Positions 30,803 through 39,196 of a DNA stretch of 64,000 nucleotides are shown one piece after another. Where the stretch lies: positions 1 to 64,000 of IMG/VR virus record IMGVR_UViG_3300025174_000008, one strand, 5' to 3'. Source of the DNA: a virus. Under the pieces are notes generated by a model that did not search any database, was not told where the DNA came from, and saw only the letters and a list, made by a program, of their open reading frames with translations. The translations under genes were made by a program, and so were the position numbers. Position 1 is the first letter of the stretch; the number at the start of each line of letters is the position of its first letter.

Positions 30803-31229
30803 GAGGTTCTTGGAGCTAGCCACCTTGGTGGCAACGTGGTCGAAGGACCGAAGTACCAAGGTGGGTGCCGTCGTGGTGGGACCGGACCGAGAGGTTCGGT
30901 CGCTTGGCTACAACGGCTTCCCCCGCGGAGTAAGCGACGACATCGAAGAACGGCACGAGCGTCCAGAAAAGTACAACTGGGTAGAACACGCGGAAAGAAA
31001 TTCCGTCTACAACGCGAGCAGGTTCGGGGCGTCCCTCAAAGGCTGCACGCTCTACTGCACTCACCCACCGTGCACTGACTGTGGACGAGCCATCATCCAA
31101 GCGGGAATCACGTCCGTGGTGGTTCGACGGGTCACGGGTGAGATGATCGATCGGTGGGAGAAGAATCTAGAAACAGCGGCATCCATGATCATGGAGGCCG
31201 GGTGCACCTACCGGCAGGTGGCGCTATGA
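30774..31229 (+). CDS. dCMP/cytidine deaminase
   Basis: 151 aa. Zinc motif HAERN (WVEHAERNSVYNA) and PPCTDCGRAI, plus STKVGAVVVGPDREVRSLGY. Converts dCMP to dUMP, feeding thymidylate synthesis during replication. Overlaps the methyltransferase 3' end by 29 bases. Confidence 0.95.
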   Translation: METSTSKWDRRFLELATLVATWSKDRSTKVGAVVVGPDREVRSLGYNGFPRGVSDDIEERHERPEKYNWVEHAERNSVYNASRFGASLKGCTLYCTHPPCTDCGRAIIQAGITSVVVRRVTGEMIDRWEKNLETAASMIMEAGCTYRQVAL

Positions 31230-31489
31230 CACGCGAGTACGACTTCAAGGGGTGGCACATCACGGTCGAGTCGGAGGCAATCGGCTGGGGGGGCTCACCA
31301 CGCGGACCGGTGGTTGAGGCAAAAAGGGATACTGACGAGTACGAGATCAGTGAATACGGTTTGAACGGGAACGACGGGCGATATCACCCGAGCCGGCGGT
31401 TACCCCTCTGGGTTCTCCGTCGGATGCTACGAGACTGGACGGATCTCAAGAACCTGACGGGCGCGCATGACAAAGAGGAACACGTTTGA
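31226..31489 (+). CDS. Hypothetical phage protein, 87 aa
   Basis: DFKGWHITVESEAIGWGGSP then RRLPLWVLRRMLRDWTDLKN. Not recognised; ATGA overlap with the deaminase gene. Confidence 0.6.
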   Translation: MTREYDFKGWHITVESEAIGWGGSPRGPVVEAKRDTDEYEISEYGLNGNDGRYHPSRRLPLWVLRRMLRDWTDLKNLTGAHDKEEHV

Positions 31490-31503
31490 AAGGCGCGTAA
31501 ACC

Positions 31504-31722
31504 ATGAGCAACATCGATGAATTACTTCTGGCAGTGGGAGCTTTGAGTAGCAACGGGGCTGAAGTAAGGATCCTGTACAAGACCTACAAGAAACACCTGC
31601 CGTTTGAAGCGTGTGTATACCTGAGTGGCTGTTATTGGGCAGCCAGCGAGGACGCTGGGACAGCAGAAGAAGCAGTGCGAACAGCGGTAGAGAGAGCGAT
31701 CGAACGAGGCCGACACTTGTGA
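31504..31722 (+). CDS. Hypothetical phage protein, 72 aa
   Basis: MSNIDELLLAVGALSSNGAE..., alpha/beta small protein ending with a helix (AEEAVRTAVERAIERGRHL). Not recognised. Coupled by GTGA to the next gene. Confidence 0.6.
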   Translation: MSNIDELLLAVGALSSNGAEVRILYKTYKKHLPFEACVYLSGCYWAASEDAGTAEEAVRTAVERAIERGRHL

Positions 31723-31904
31723 AGCTCCCGAAGTGCGACCCCTGCACGAACTGCCCAGATAAGCTCTGCCAGATCGAGTACCGCTACGAAACCGAGAGAG
31801 AGAAGTCAGAACGCGAAATCATGCAACGCAACGGACTTGTTTGGGTCTTGGTGCCCAAGCCTGGCGCCTCGTGGGCGCCCGTTCCGCCGAGGTCATCTCG
31901 GTGA
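31719..31904 (+). CDS. Cys-rich small protein, 61 aa
   Basis: GTG start. KCDPCTNCPDKLCQIEYRYE gives four Cys in 12 residues, likely a zinc site, then a charged helix. Function unknown. Confidence 0.5.
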   Translation: MKLPKCDPCTNCPDKLCQIEYRYETEREKSEREIMQRNGLVWVLVPKPGASWAPVPPRSSR

Positions 31905-31930
31905 AGCACCCCCGAAAGGACAGAATTAAC

Positions 31931-32446
31931 ATGGACCTCCTCAGCGCAACCCTCTCCGTCATGCTCGCCTTCCCGGCCTACTCCCTCGAGACCGAGGCCC
32001 CGGAGTCTAGGCGGGCACGGTTGACCGACGTCGCGGAGGCGATCTGCTCGGCAACCAACGGGAGTCCGACGCGTACGGCCGCCCTCGTCACCCTGTGGTG
32101 GAAGGAATCCTCCGGCGCCGCCTACGTGCAGGACGGATGCCGAAAGGATGACATCCCGAAGGGCGCCCCGGACTGCGACGGGGGGCTCGCCGCCACGCCG
32201 TGGCAGCTGCACCACCCGGTGTGCCCGATGCTGCGGGAGATGATCCCCGGGTCCTACGAATGGCTCGAGGCCGGCGCAAAGTGCGCTCACCGGCAACTCG
32301 TCGGCGCCTACGGGCGGTGCCACCTGGGCTGGTGGGGCGCCTTCTCCGGCTACGCCGGCCTGCGCTGCGACTACCCGTGGGCGGAGAAACGGAAGGACTT
32401 CATGGGAGACGTGTTGGGGAAGATTCGCAAGGAGCTGGCGCAATGA
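31931..32446 (+). CDS. Lysozyme/transglycosylase-like exported protein
   Basis: 171 aa from ATG at 31931. Hydrophobic N-terminus (LLSATLSVMLAFPAYSLE) looks like a signal peptide. LWWKESSG (E59 as candidate catalytic Glu), GLAATPWQLH and HLGWWGAFSGYAG resemble the Glu, (S/T)xxxxQ and aromatic motifs of SLT-type lytic enzymes. Could be the endolysin or an entry lysozyme. No holin is adjacent. Confidence 0.55.
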   Translation: MDLLSATLSVMLAFPAYSLETEAPESRRARLTDVAEAICSATNGSPTRTAALVTLWWKESSGAAYVQDGCRKDDIPKGAPDCDGGLAATPWQLHHPVCPMLREMIPGSYEWLEAGAKCAHRQLVGAYGRCHLGWWGAFSGYAGLRCDYPWAEKRKDFMGDVLGKIRKELAQ

Positions 32447-33069
32447 ATGAGTGGCGAGCAAAGATTGAGACCGAATACACCAACCGGCTGCGCGTAGAAT
32501 TCGGCAACGGAAACACCCATGGGCACCGAGAACGCGACGCGACGGTCGAAGACGTGTCCTCCTGGTTCAAAGCACAGTCGAAGGAGGATCAACGCAGGAT
32601 CCTAGACGAACTGTTCTTCGTCCCAACGATGGCGGAGGCACAAGTGGTAGTAGCGCGCGCCGAGAAGGCTGAAGCAGACCGAGACCGCTGGAGGTCGCAA
32701 CCGGCGTTCAAGAACGCCTTCGACGACGCCGAGTATCTTCCGGCAAACGCACATGTCGCGCCGATTCACCAACTGCGAAGCGAATACGAGGCGCTCCGAA
32801 TAAAGCTTCAGGAAGCCACAGATGCGGTTAAGCAGCTGCGCACAAAGCTTGCTGTGTGTGGGGAATTCGCACTCGGTGGCCCCAAATACGAATGCAATCA
32901 GGGAGATGTCCGATGGTCTCCATCGTTGGACGACGTCAAGAGTCTCTATGCAAGGTACGTGCGCCGGGGGGAAGATCTAACGATCGCTATCATGCGCGCC
33001 GTTTCTGCCGAGGCGACACTGGTTAAGGTGCAGAACTTGATCAAGGTATCCACGGAGCCGTCACCATGA
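32443..33069 (+). CDS. Hypothetical coiled-coil protein, 208 aa
   Basis: ATGA overlap with the previous gene. WFKAQSKEDQRRILDELFF, then heptad-like QLRSEYEALRIKLQEATDAV. Not recognised. Confidence 0.6.
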   Translation: MNEWRAKIETEYTNRLRVEFGNGNTHGHRERDATVEDVSSWFKAQSKEDQRRILDELFFVPTMAEAQVVVARAEKAEADRDRWRSQPAFKNAFDDAEYLPANAHVAPIHQLRSEYEALRIKLQEATDAVKQLRTKLAVCGEFALGGPKYECNQGDVRWSPSLDDVKSLYARYVRRGEDLTIAIMRAVSAEATLVKVQNLIKVSTEPSP

Positions 33070-33758
33070 TCGTCGCTATCACCGGCCTCTGTGTTGCTCG
33101 CCGAAAGTGGTGGCAGCTCAGTCCTCGAATGGGCTCAGCTGGCGCCGGGAAGTCCACCGTGGCCAACCGCCTGGTGGCGAAGCACGGATTCACCGAGCTG
33201 GCGCTAGCCGCACCCATGAAGCGGTTTCTCGCCGACCTCTTCGACTGGCCGCTATCGATGCTCAACGGCGAGACCGCTGGCAAGAACGTCGGCGACCCAC
33301 GCTACCCGCGGCCCGACGGAACCCTGCTGAGCCCTCGGGAAGCCATGATCTTGCTGGCCACCGAATGGGGAAGGAACTGCTACCCAACGATCTGGGTCGA
33401 GTACGCCATCCGGAAGGCTACGGAGCTCGAGCGGGTGGTGATGTCCGATGTGCGATTCCGTAACGAGCTCGAGCAGCTCAAGGCGGCCGGCGCCATCACC
33501 GTAAGGGTGAAGCGCCCAGTGAAGGAGCTTTTTGTCAAGACGACGCACCCGAGCGAGAACGAGCTCAACGAGATCCCAGACTTGGATTTCGATGTCGTGG
33601 TGAACGGGCCAGAGCATGGGGTTACCGAGCTCGAGACCCTGGTTGACAGGATGATGCGACGATTGGGTCGCGACTACGATCACCAAGTGCACCGAACGTT
33701 CACGTTAACCGGCACACCCGTTCGTCGCGTGGAAGAGGAGGAGGTAGTTCTTCGATGA
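33066..33758 (+). CDS. Deoxynucleoside monophosphate kinase-like P-loop protein with insertion
   Basis: 230 aa. Start MIVAITG and P-loop GSAGAGKST are normally adjacent in phage dNMP kinases; here 13 residues (CVARRKWWQLSPR, 9-21) intervene. Downstream features (RFLADLFDWP, DVRFRNELEQLKAAGAITVR, THPSENELNEIPDLDFDVVV) match the family that phosphorylates dNMPs for replication. ATG at 33129 would remove the insertion but also strand beta-1, so the long start is preferred. Confidence 0.75.
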   Translation: MIVAITGLCVARRKWWQLSPRMGSAGAGKSTVANRLVAKHGFTELALAAPMKRFLADLFDWPLSMLNGETAGKNVGDPRYPRPDGTLLSPREAMILLATEWGRNCYPTIWVEYAIRKATELERVVMSDVRFRNELEQLKAAGAITVRVKRPVKELFVKTTHPSENELNEIPDLDFDVVVNGPEHGVTELETLVDRMMRRLGRDYDHQVHRTFTLTGTPVRRVEEEEVVLR

Positions 33759-34009
33759 TCGAAACCATGAAGCAGGCGGCCCCAAAGCTCCGCCTAGGCG
33801 ACGTCGTGTACCTGCGGGTGGAGGTCATCAAGGCAGACCAGAGCGGCGCGGACAGCTACCCGGTGCTCGTCCAGATGCCCCGCGTCATGCGGAGCGAGAT
33901 GAACCGTCCGGACCAAGTGTGGCTGCACGAATTAGCCGTCGGGCAACCCGTCCATCTGGTGACCGAGATCAGCGGCGGGGAAGTGAAGATCAAGGCGATA
34001 GCGCCGTAG
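33755..34009 (+). CDS. Hypothetical phage protein, 84 aa
   Basis: Beta-rich (LRLGDVVYLRVEVIKADQSG; QPVHLVTEISGGEVKIKAI). Not recognised. Followed by a CCGGGC/GCCCGG hairpin at 34023-34037. Confidence 0.6.
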   Translation: MIETMKQAAPKLRLGDVVYLRVEVIKADQSGADSYPVLVQMPRVMRSEMNRPDQVWLHELAVGQPVHLVTEISGGEVKIKAIAP

Positions 34010-34055
34010 AAGACTCAACCCCGGGCCACGCCCGGTTTACAGGAGACGATACAAG

Positions 34056-34490
34056 ATGGAAGCGAACAAGCAGATCCAGATGTTCATTGAGGCTAAAGGG
34101 CCCGACTTCGTCGTCGAGGCCTGTATTGAAAAGGCGCTTAGGCGCCCGGCACCCATCCCAATGCCGGGCAAGGTTGCCCAAACCAACGGCAAAACGAACG
34201 GAGCAGTCGAGCCAAAGGCTCCGAAGCCGCGCGTAGTCAAGGAACCGAAGGAACCTAAGCCCAAGAAGGGAAAGTCCCCGGGTGAGTCCAAAGGGATGAA
34301 CGTGGTGGCCTTAAAGGTCCTGAATGCGTTTCCACCGGCGGATCAGACCATCACCGCCGCATCGCTCGCCGAAAAGCTCGGCCTCGAAGCTCCCAACGTT
34401 CGCCAGGGGCTCCGAGCACTCTGCGACGACGCCAAAATCCAGAAGCTAGGCGGTGGAAAAGGCACGACGTACCAGCGCGTGCAGGAGTGA
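34056..34490 (+). CDS. Two-part protein with winged-helix C-terminus
   Basis: 144 aa. N-terminal helix, a Lys/Pro-rich linker (KAPKPRVVKEPKEPKPKKGK), then a winged helix (VVALKVLNAFPPADQTITAA; LAEKLGLEAPNVRQGLRALC; GTTYQRVQE). Likely DNA-binding regulator. Strong AGGAGA 13 bases upstream of ATG. Confidence 0.7.
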   Translation: MEANKQIQMFIEAKGPDFVVEACIEKALRRPAPIPMPGKVAQTNGKTNGAVEPKAPKPRVVKEPKEPKPKKGKSPGESKGMNVVALKVLNAFPPADQTITAASLAEKLGLEAPNVRQGLRALCDDAKIQKLGGGKGTTYQRVQE

Positions 34491-34539
34491 GAACCAGACT
34501 GGTCCCGCACTCCCGGTAGGCAGGCCCAGTCCCACAAAA

Positions 34540-34576
34540 CGCGAACCCCCCGCCGCGGGAACGGCGAGGGGCCCAG
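34540..34576. terminator. GC-rich hairpin in gap between operon genes
   Basis: In the 116-base gap after 34490, CCCC(C)CGCCG pairs with CGGCG(A)GGGG around 34547-34573. No T-tract, so termination or RNA processing is uncertain. Confidence 0.3.
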
Positions 34577-34606
34577 ATCAGAGACGGCGCCAAGGAGAAG
34601 CTTGGA

Positions 34607-35053
34607 ATGGAAAAGCCGTCTATGTCAAGGAATTCTCAGACCCGAGTGAAGCTCCGCCGGCTGTTTTATTCGTCGGCTTGCACGTGCTTGCTCGCACACG
34701 TCGATCGTTTCCTGCCCCGTCTGCGCGCGGACGGATCAAGCACCTACACCCTGCTACGTCTCTTCGACGGCGGAGAGCTCCTAGCCGAAGACGGTGGGAG
34801 CGACGAGTCGATCGACGTGCTGGCCCGGGCGTGGAACCGCCTGGCGAGGCACCACAGGTGCACCCTGGTTGCCGAAATCCTCGGCAAATCAGTCCCCCTG
34901 AAGGTCCCGGATCGGGTGCTAGACCGGGCGCACGAGGCCTACCGGGACGCGATCAACGAGCTCGAGCTCGATGCATTCCGGGAGAGAGCCGCGAGGCGGC
35001 AGGAAGACACCGCGAGTCGCGCGATCCTGGCGCAGAGCCCGGGGGCCGCATAA
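34607..35053 (+). CDS. Hypothetical protein, 148 aa
   Basis: LRRLFYSSACTCLLAHVDRF then a helical C-terminus (DRAHEAYRDAINELELDAFR). Not recognised; directly abuts the zinc-finger gene at 35053. Confidence 0.6.
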   Translation: MEKPSMSRNSQTRVKLRRLFYSSACTCLLAHVDRFLPRLRADGSSTYTLLRLFDGGELLAEDGGSDESIDVLARAWNRLARHHRCTLVAEILGKSVPLKVPDRVLDRAHEAYRDAINELELDAFRERAARRQEDTASRAILAQSPGAA

Positions 35054-36309
35054 TGGGCAACCGAGCGCAATCCGTCGCAACGGCTGTCCTGGAGTCCCTC
35101 AGCGAGCCGCGCCGGCCCAGGCCTAAGCGGCTACGCAGCGTCCAAGTCCAACCCGAGTTCCCTCTACGCGAGGAAAACTGCCTGCAGGGTGTGTTCGCGT
35201 GGCTCTCCAAGTGCGGCTCGAGTAGGACTGGGCACCAGCTGAACGAAGCCTTCCTATTTGGGCGCCCCATCCGGACCTGCGACAGGTGCCACGGTACCGG
35301 GCTCTTGGGAGGCGAGGAGTCCGAGGTGGCTGGGGTTGAGGCGGCCCTGGGGGACCGCCAGTGTGAGCGGTGCGACGGGAGCGGAGTGGTTTCCGTTTGG
35401 ATGCACAACCCCATCACCGAGTGGTACATCGAACCCTCCCCAGGGTGCCCGGACGGGGTCCACAACTGCTCCGGGGCGAACGCCTGGAGCGAGGAGGTGC
35501 GGCCCCGCGCGTGCCACGCCAATGAATCCGAGTACCGAGAACCGGATCCCTCGGCGTATGCGTGGATAGGGAGACAGCTGGCTCGGCTGCTCAAGGTCGA
35601 GCGTACACACGGTGCAACGATGGTGGCGGTACTGCAGGCCTGGTACGGCACCGAAGGGCGAAACTACGCCGCAGAAGAGGTACCGTTGACCACAGACGAT
35701 GCCCTTCGTACGCTCCGCCAGGCCGTGGAAGACGGAAATCTCGAGCTACCCTCCGCCCCTGGCGTCGACAACGAAGAGCTCCTGTGGGAACGACTCAAGC
35801 TCTTCAACGACGAGTTTGGGTCACGCAAAAAACCCGAGCTCACCAACAAGTGGATTCCGCCGCTCAGCGCTGACTCCATCGAGGTTGGGGACCTCCTCTT
35901 ACCGCAACGCCGAATCCGGGCCCAGTACCTGGGCAGGCTAGCGCGTCTCGAAGCGCTCTGGCCAGCGACCAAGCTTGGCAAGCGTGAGCTACGAGGGTTC
36001 GACGGAACCGGAATGCGTGAGCACGTCTGTACCAGAAAGGGCGGCCCTTCAATCGTAGCCCAACTGGACCGAGAGGCCGAACGGTTACTCAGGAGAGCGC
36101 AACAAGGATGGCTCGAGACAGAAAGCGCCAAGGCAGAGCCAGACGTAGACAGAACAGAATACTGGCAAGTCACATGGAAGACTCTCCAAGCGGCATGGCT
36201 GTTCAAGGCGGGCATTGAGACAATACCCACCGAAAACCTGGATGAATTCTGGGCGGAAGCCTTAGACGTCATTCAGCAAACGATTACGAACTGGAGGCCA
36301 CGGGCATGA
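35053..36309 (+). CDS. Large phage protein with DnaJ-type zinc finger
   Basis: 418 aa from ATG at 35053; the longer frame to 34453 is a shadow of other genes. CDRCHGTG and CERCDGSG (residues ~77-110) are CxxCxGxG repeats of a DnaJ-like zinc centre. A winged-helix-like part (DDALRTLRQAVEDGNLELPS) and a helical C-terminus follow. Function unknown, possibly a late regulator given its position at the end of the early operon. Confidence 0.65.
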   Translation: MGNRAQSVATAVLESLSEPRRPRPKRLRSVQVQPEFPLREENCLQGVFAWLSKCGSSRTGHQLNEAFLFGRPIRTCDRCHGTGLLGGEESEVAGVEAALGDRQCERCDGSGVVSVWMHNPITEWYIEPSPGCPDGVHNCSGANAWSEEVRPRACHANESEYREPDPSAYAWIGRQLARLLKVERTHGATMVAVLQAWYGTEGRNYAAEEVPLTTDDALRTLRQAVEDGNLELPSAPGVDNEELLWERLKLFNDEFGSRKKPELTNKWIPPLSADSIEVGDLLLPQRRIRAQYLGRLARLEALWPATKLGKRELRGFDGTGMREHVCTRKGGPSIVAQLDREAERLLRRAQQGWLETESAKAEPDVDRTEYWQVTWKTLQAAWLFKAGIETIPTENLDEFWAEALDVIQQTITNWRPRA

Positions 36310-36698
36310 CCACGACCATGGAACTCAGGTTCATTCCGATACAGGAAGCCTTGAAGCGCTGCGGTTTACCTGAAACCGTGAGCTCTGTACGCCGATTCCG
36401 AAGGCGCCTGCTCCGGGCAGAACGTGAAACGGGCAAATCCCTCCTGAAGCACAACAAGCCCCCGATTCCCACCGAGGTCGATTGGGGCCTTGTCGAGCAG
36501 CACTGGATGCGCCGCAAGCGGATCGCCGAGGAGTGGGACGAGATCGTAGAACGGTTACGTCTGGATGCGTCCGAACTCGCCGAGAAGGTCTCAAAGCTCG
36601 AGCAGCAGCAGTCGGAGGCCGACGAGAGAGTCTCAAGGGTGACCGATGCGATGCGGAAGCTCGCGTCCGCCATGGCGAAGCTAGCGCGAGATGGCTAG
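36306..36698 (+). CDS. HTH and coiled-coil protein, last gene of rightward operon
   Basis: 130 aa. FIPIQEALKRCGLPETVSSV..., possible small HTH, then a coiled coil (LDASELAEKVSKLEQQQSEA). Its TAG overlaps the convergent lipoprotein stop by 4 bases. Confidence 0.6.
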   Translation: MTTTMELRFIPIQEALKRCGLPETVSSVRRFRRRLLRAERETGKSLLKHNKPPIPTEVDWGLVEQHWMRRKRIAEEWDEIVERLRLDASELAEKVSKLEQQQSEADERVSRVTDAMRKLASAMAKLARDG

Positions 36699-37204
36699 AC
36701 CGCCGAGCAGCCTGCGACCCAGGACCCCTCTTCGCGCCAGTACGCGCATTCTCCGGGAGAACGCTGGTAGCACCGGCAGATTCCGGCCCACGTATCGCAG
36801 CACCACTCGAGGCCTGGGCTAGGCGTGGCGGGCGGCAGGCATCGGTCGACAATGCTGAACGCAGAGCCGGCTGGGGGAGCCGCGTTCGGAAGCCCGCAGT
36901 GGCACATGATCCCGGGTCGGTCCCAGCACGGGTCAGCCTCGGCGGCCGCGGGAGCACCGCCAGCGCCTCCAGCGCTCACAACGTCCAGCAGAGCCGGAGC
37001 CCCACCGGCTGCCTCCGGTGGACTCCCCTCCCCTACCGCGTCGTCCGCTGTGGAGTCCGGCGGCTCGAGCCCACCGCTTCCCCCGACGGGGATCCCGGGG
37101 AGCGAGGCGAACGTTTCGGTCTCCGGCGCAGGGGACGCCGCAGGGCCTCCGCACGCCGAAACGAGCACGGACAGAACGAGAGCAGAAAGTCGGTGGGTTC
37201 GCAT
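36695..37204 (-). CDS. Lipoprotein with Cys-rich tail (moron)
   Basis: 169 aa from ATG at 37204. Lipoprotein signal peptide MRTHRLSALVLSVLVSACGG with lipobox VSAC. A Gly/Ala/Pro/Ser linker (GGAGGAPAAAE) and a C-terminal domain with about ten Cys follow. Such proteins are common in Myxococcota outer membranes. Expressed from a prophage it could change the lysogen surface, for example exclude other phages. The longer frame to 37594 is a shadow of tnpB. Confidence 0.75.
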   Translation of the reverse strand: MRTHRLSALVLSVLVSACGGPAASPAPETETFASLPGIPVGGSGGLEPPDSTADDAVGEGSPPEAAGGAPALLDVVSAGGAGGAPAAAEADPCWDRPGIMCHCGLPNAAPPAGSAFSIVDRCLPPATPSPGLEWCCDTWAGICRCYQRSPGECAYWREEGSWVAGCSAV

Positions 37205-37224
37205 GGTGGTTATTCCCAAAACTT

Positions 37225-37262
37225 TGACATCCTCCCCCAGCTGCCTCGGAAGGCGAGCAGGG
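37225..37262 (-). mobile_element. IS200/IS605-type right-end hairpin
   Basis: CATCCTCCCCCAGCTGCCTC and GGCGAGCAGGGGGATTCCC around 37227-37268 form the imperfect hairpin usual at the 3' end of tnpB units, with GAGG/CCTC and CCCCC/GGGGG pairs. It lies just downstream of the tnpB stop on the minus strand and would be the 3' part of an omega-RNA. Confidence 0.6.
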
Positions 37263-37275
37263 GGATTCCCGGAGC

Positions 37276-38157
37276 TCATGCGCCGGGTTCCTGCTTCAGC
37301 CCCAGCTGCACCTGATTCCGGAGAATCCGACGACTGACGCCAGGTCCACAGGCTTTGCCCTCTCGGGATACCGCGTGTCCCGCGGCAAGAAGGTTCAGTG
37401 CGGCGTTGTGGTCTCGGTCGTGCACAACACCGCAAACTGGGCAGGCCCATTCGCGGATGCTGAGCGGGAGCGCTTCGACCACGAAGCCGCAGCAATGGCA
37501 CGTCTTGGAGCTCGGGAAGAACCGGTCCACCTGGACAAGCCGACGCCCGTACCAGGCAGCCTTGTAGGCCAGCATGTTCAGCAGTGCACTCCACGAGGCG
37601 TCGCTGATGACCCGTGCGAGGCAGTGGTTACGTACCATCCCGGAGACGTTAAGGCTCTCGACGACGATCACTTGGTTTTCGCGAATCAGGCGGGTCGAGA
37701 GTTTCTGAAGAGCATCGCGACGTCGGTCGACAATGCGAGCGTGCATCCGGGCAAGCTTCATCCGTGCCTTGAATCTGTTCTTGGATCCTTTCTGCTTGCG
37801 CGAGAGAGCCTTGGCGAACAGTCGCTTGCGCGCTTGCTCGGAGTCGGAGTGGCGAGGGTTGTGAATCTTCTCCCCGGTCGAGAGTGTGGCAAGAGCCGAG
37901 ATGCCGAGGTCGATGCCGACCGCGGTCTTGATCTTGGGCAGCGGCTTGATGCTTCTGTCCTCGCAGAGCAGGGACACGTGCCAGCGTCCAGCCGCATCCA
38001 GGCTGACCGTTGCAGAGGTCGGCTCGACACCCTTCGGGAGAGGCCGGCTCCAGCTGATGTCCAGGGGCGCCGTCGTCTTCGCTAGCGTCAATTCGCCGTC
38101 TCGAAACCGGAAGGCGCTTCGGGGTGGCGTCTCTAGCACCGGCACATGCCGCACCAC
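37276..38157 (-). CDS. tnpB: TnpB (IS200/IS605 family), N-terminally truncated
   Basis: 293 aa, about 100 residues shorter than a full TnpB. The RuvC triad is complete: D83 (VGIDLGI), E167 (VIVVESLNV), D249 (HDRDHNAALNLL), with zinc ribbon C220/C223 and C239/C242. The N-terminal recognition/wedge part (usual start of the MxxRxYKFRxYPT type) is missing: the frame begins at VRHVPVLETPPRSAF, overlapping the 3' end of another ORF. No tnpA is seen. TnpB normally is an RNA-guided DNA endonuclease; this copy is probably a broken insertion or a reduced derivative. Confidence 0.85.
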   Translation of the reverse strand: MVRHVPVLETPPRSAFRFRDGELTLAKTTAPLDISWSRPLPKGVEPTSATVSLDAAGRWHVSLLCEDRSIKPLPKIKTAVGIDLGISALATLSTGEKIHNPRHSDSEQARKRLFAKALSRKQKGSKNRFKARMKLARMHARIVDRRRDALQKLSTRLIRENQVIVVESLNVSGMVRNHCLARVISDASWSALLNMLAYKAAWYGRRLVQVDRFFPSSKTCHCCGFVVEALPLSIREWACPVCGVVHDRDHNAALNLLAAGHAVSREGKACGPGVSRRILRNQVQLGLKQEPGA

Positions 38158-38393
38158 GACACCGGTGGCAGTGTGGGGACTGCCTGCTCGGCCGATCGGT
38201 AGAATACTCTACCCCACCCATAAAAGGCGTCGAGACGACCGACCGCTTCCGACGCGGCCTCGAGGCCGACGACAGCGTCGAGTACTCGGTACTGTTCGCC
38301 CGCGTATCGCGGGCTCAGAATGATTCGGTAGGTGACCGGCTCGGTATCGGAGTCGTGGAGGGTTACGGTGGTCGCGGTTTTGGTTTTGGTCAT
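38133..38393 (-). CDS. Small phage protein, 3' end altered by tnpB fragment
   Basis: 86 aa (MTKTKTATTVTLHDSDTEPV...). RIILSPRYAGEQYRVLDAVV looks genuine; the last ~20 residues run into the tnpB segment (SAEQAVPTLPPVSWCGMCRC) and may be acquired. ATGA overlap with the upstream 49-aa gene supports the start. Function unknown. Confidence 0.65.
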   Translation of the reverse strand: MTKTKTATTVTLHDSDTEPVTYRIILSPRYAGEQYRVLDAVVGLEAASEAVGRLDAFYGWGRVFYRSAEQAVPTLPPVSWCGMCRC

Positions 38394-38539
38394 TGTACCA
38401 TCCTGATGCCATCCAGCATCTGCTCTGCCTCTGGGCCGACCACATGGGCTAGCCTACCTCCGGTACCGTCGCACCAGCCAGCCAGATATCCGGTGCGGTA
38501 GGTATCACGTAACAGTAGTAGCAGGGTGTCGAAGCCCAT
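38390..38539 (-). CDS. Small protein, 49 aa
   Basis: MGFDTLLLLLRDTYRTGYLA... 49 aa, start 2 bases after the upstream TAA and stop overlapping the next ATG (ATGA). Not recognised. Confidence 0.6.
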   Translation of the reverse strand: MGFDTLLLLLRDTYRTGYLAGWCDGTGGRLAHVVGPEAEQMLDGIRMVQ

Positions 38540-38541
38540 GG

Positions 38542-38886
38542 TTAGCTCGCGTACACTCGGCGGCCATTGACCCGGATGTGGCCTTCTCCGTACGCAGCCA
38601 GCGACTCTGCTACCGCAGCCGCGTACTCATCATCGGAGCAGCCGAGGTCCTCGGCTGTCACGGAGTCGTTGGTGTCACTGTCGTAGAGAGTCTCAGTCGG
38701 CATCTCGGTCACGTCGTATTTGGTCATTGTACTCGCTGGTCTCCTCGACGCCCCGGGACGCTCGAGCAGGAGCGGAGCCTCCGAGCGACATCTTTGTCCG
38801 TCGGTATCCACCCCGTACTGGGTGGCGTCGTGGCCGTCGCCGGCTTTGAGCGCGGCGGCCTGGTCGACTTTGAAGATGATGTGCAT
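38542..38886 (-). CDS. Small phage protein (114 or 61 aa)
   Basis: From ATG at 38886 (MHIIFKVDQAAALKAGDGHD, with AGGACAAG upstream) 114 aa; from ATG at 38727 (MTKYDVTEMPTETLYDSDTN, GAGGAG upstream) 61 aa. The stretch between the two starts is Arg/Pro/Ser-rich. TACAATGACCAAA around the 38727 start is also at the start of the 38393 gene, so 38727 may be the main start and a separate short peptide may precede it. Function unknown. Confidence 0.5.
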   Translation of the reverse strand: MHIIFKVDQAAALKAGDGHDATQYGVDTDGQRCRSEAPLLLERPGASRRPASTMTKYDVTEMPTETLYDSDTNDSVTAEDLGCSDDEYAAAVAESLAAYGEGHIRVNGRRVYAS

Positions 38887-39020
38887 GATGGTCTTGTCCT
38901 GTCGGTCTTTATTTACCGCCCGCTGAAGGCGCGTGCGGCGAGCCGTGTGGGCTCGGACCCTCGCCCCGGTCGCGAACCGGGTGGCTGCTGAGGCGCGGGG
39001 GCTAGAGCTTGCGCCCTGCG

Positions 39021-39167
39021 TCACGCGCGAAAATGATCCACGCGCTGCAGGTCGTGCCGGGTGACGATGACCCACCGGCGACCGCGGTCGTCCGTCGTGG
39101 AGCACTCCTCGATGGTGGCTTGTCCGGCGCGGGCGAGCAATAGAGCGTATTTGCGGCTGATAATCAT
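39021..39167 (-). CDS. Small protein, 48 aa
   Basis: MIISRKYALLLARAGQATIE... 48 aa ending DLQRVDHFRA, with AAGGACG 7 bases before ATG. A promoter-like TTGACG...TATAGA lies 20-60 bases upstream. Function unknown. The 38887-39020 interval holds only GC-rich inverted repeats. Confidence 0.55.
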   Translation of the reverse strand: MIISRKYALLLARAGQATIEECSTTDDRGRRWVIVTRHDLQRVDHFRA

Positions 39168-39196
39168 GGTCGTCCTTGGTGGTCTGAGTGTACAGA

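Noticed and set aside
34453-35052. N-terminal extension of the 35053 zinc-finger gene
   Set aside because: The extension overlaps two other plus-strand genes and is Arg/Ser/Pro-rich; the internal ATG at 35053 is better.
36695-37594. 299-aa minus-strand ORF including the lipoprotein
   Set aside because: The N-terminal part is an out-of-frame reading of tnpB; the lipoprotein signal peptide at 37204 marks the true start.
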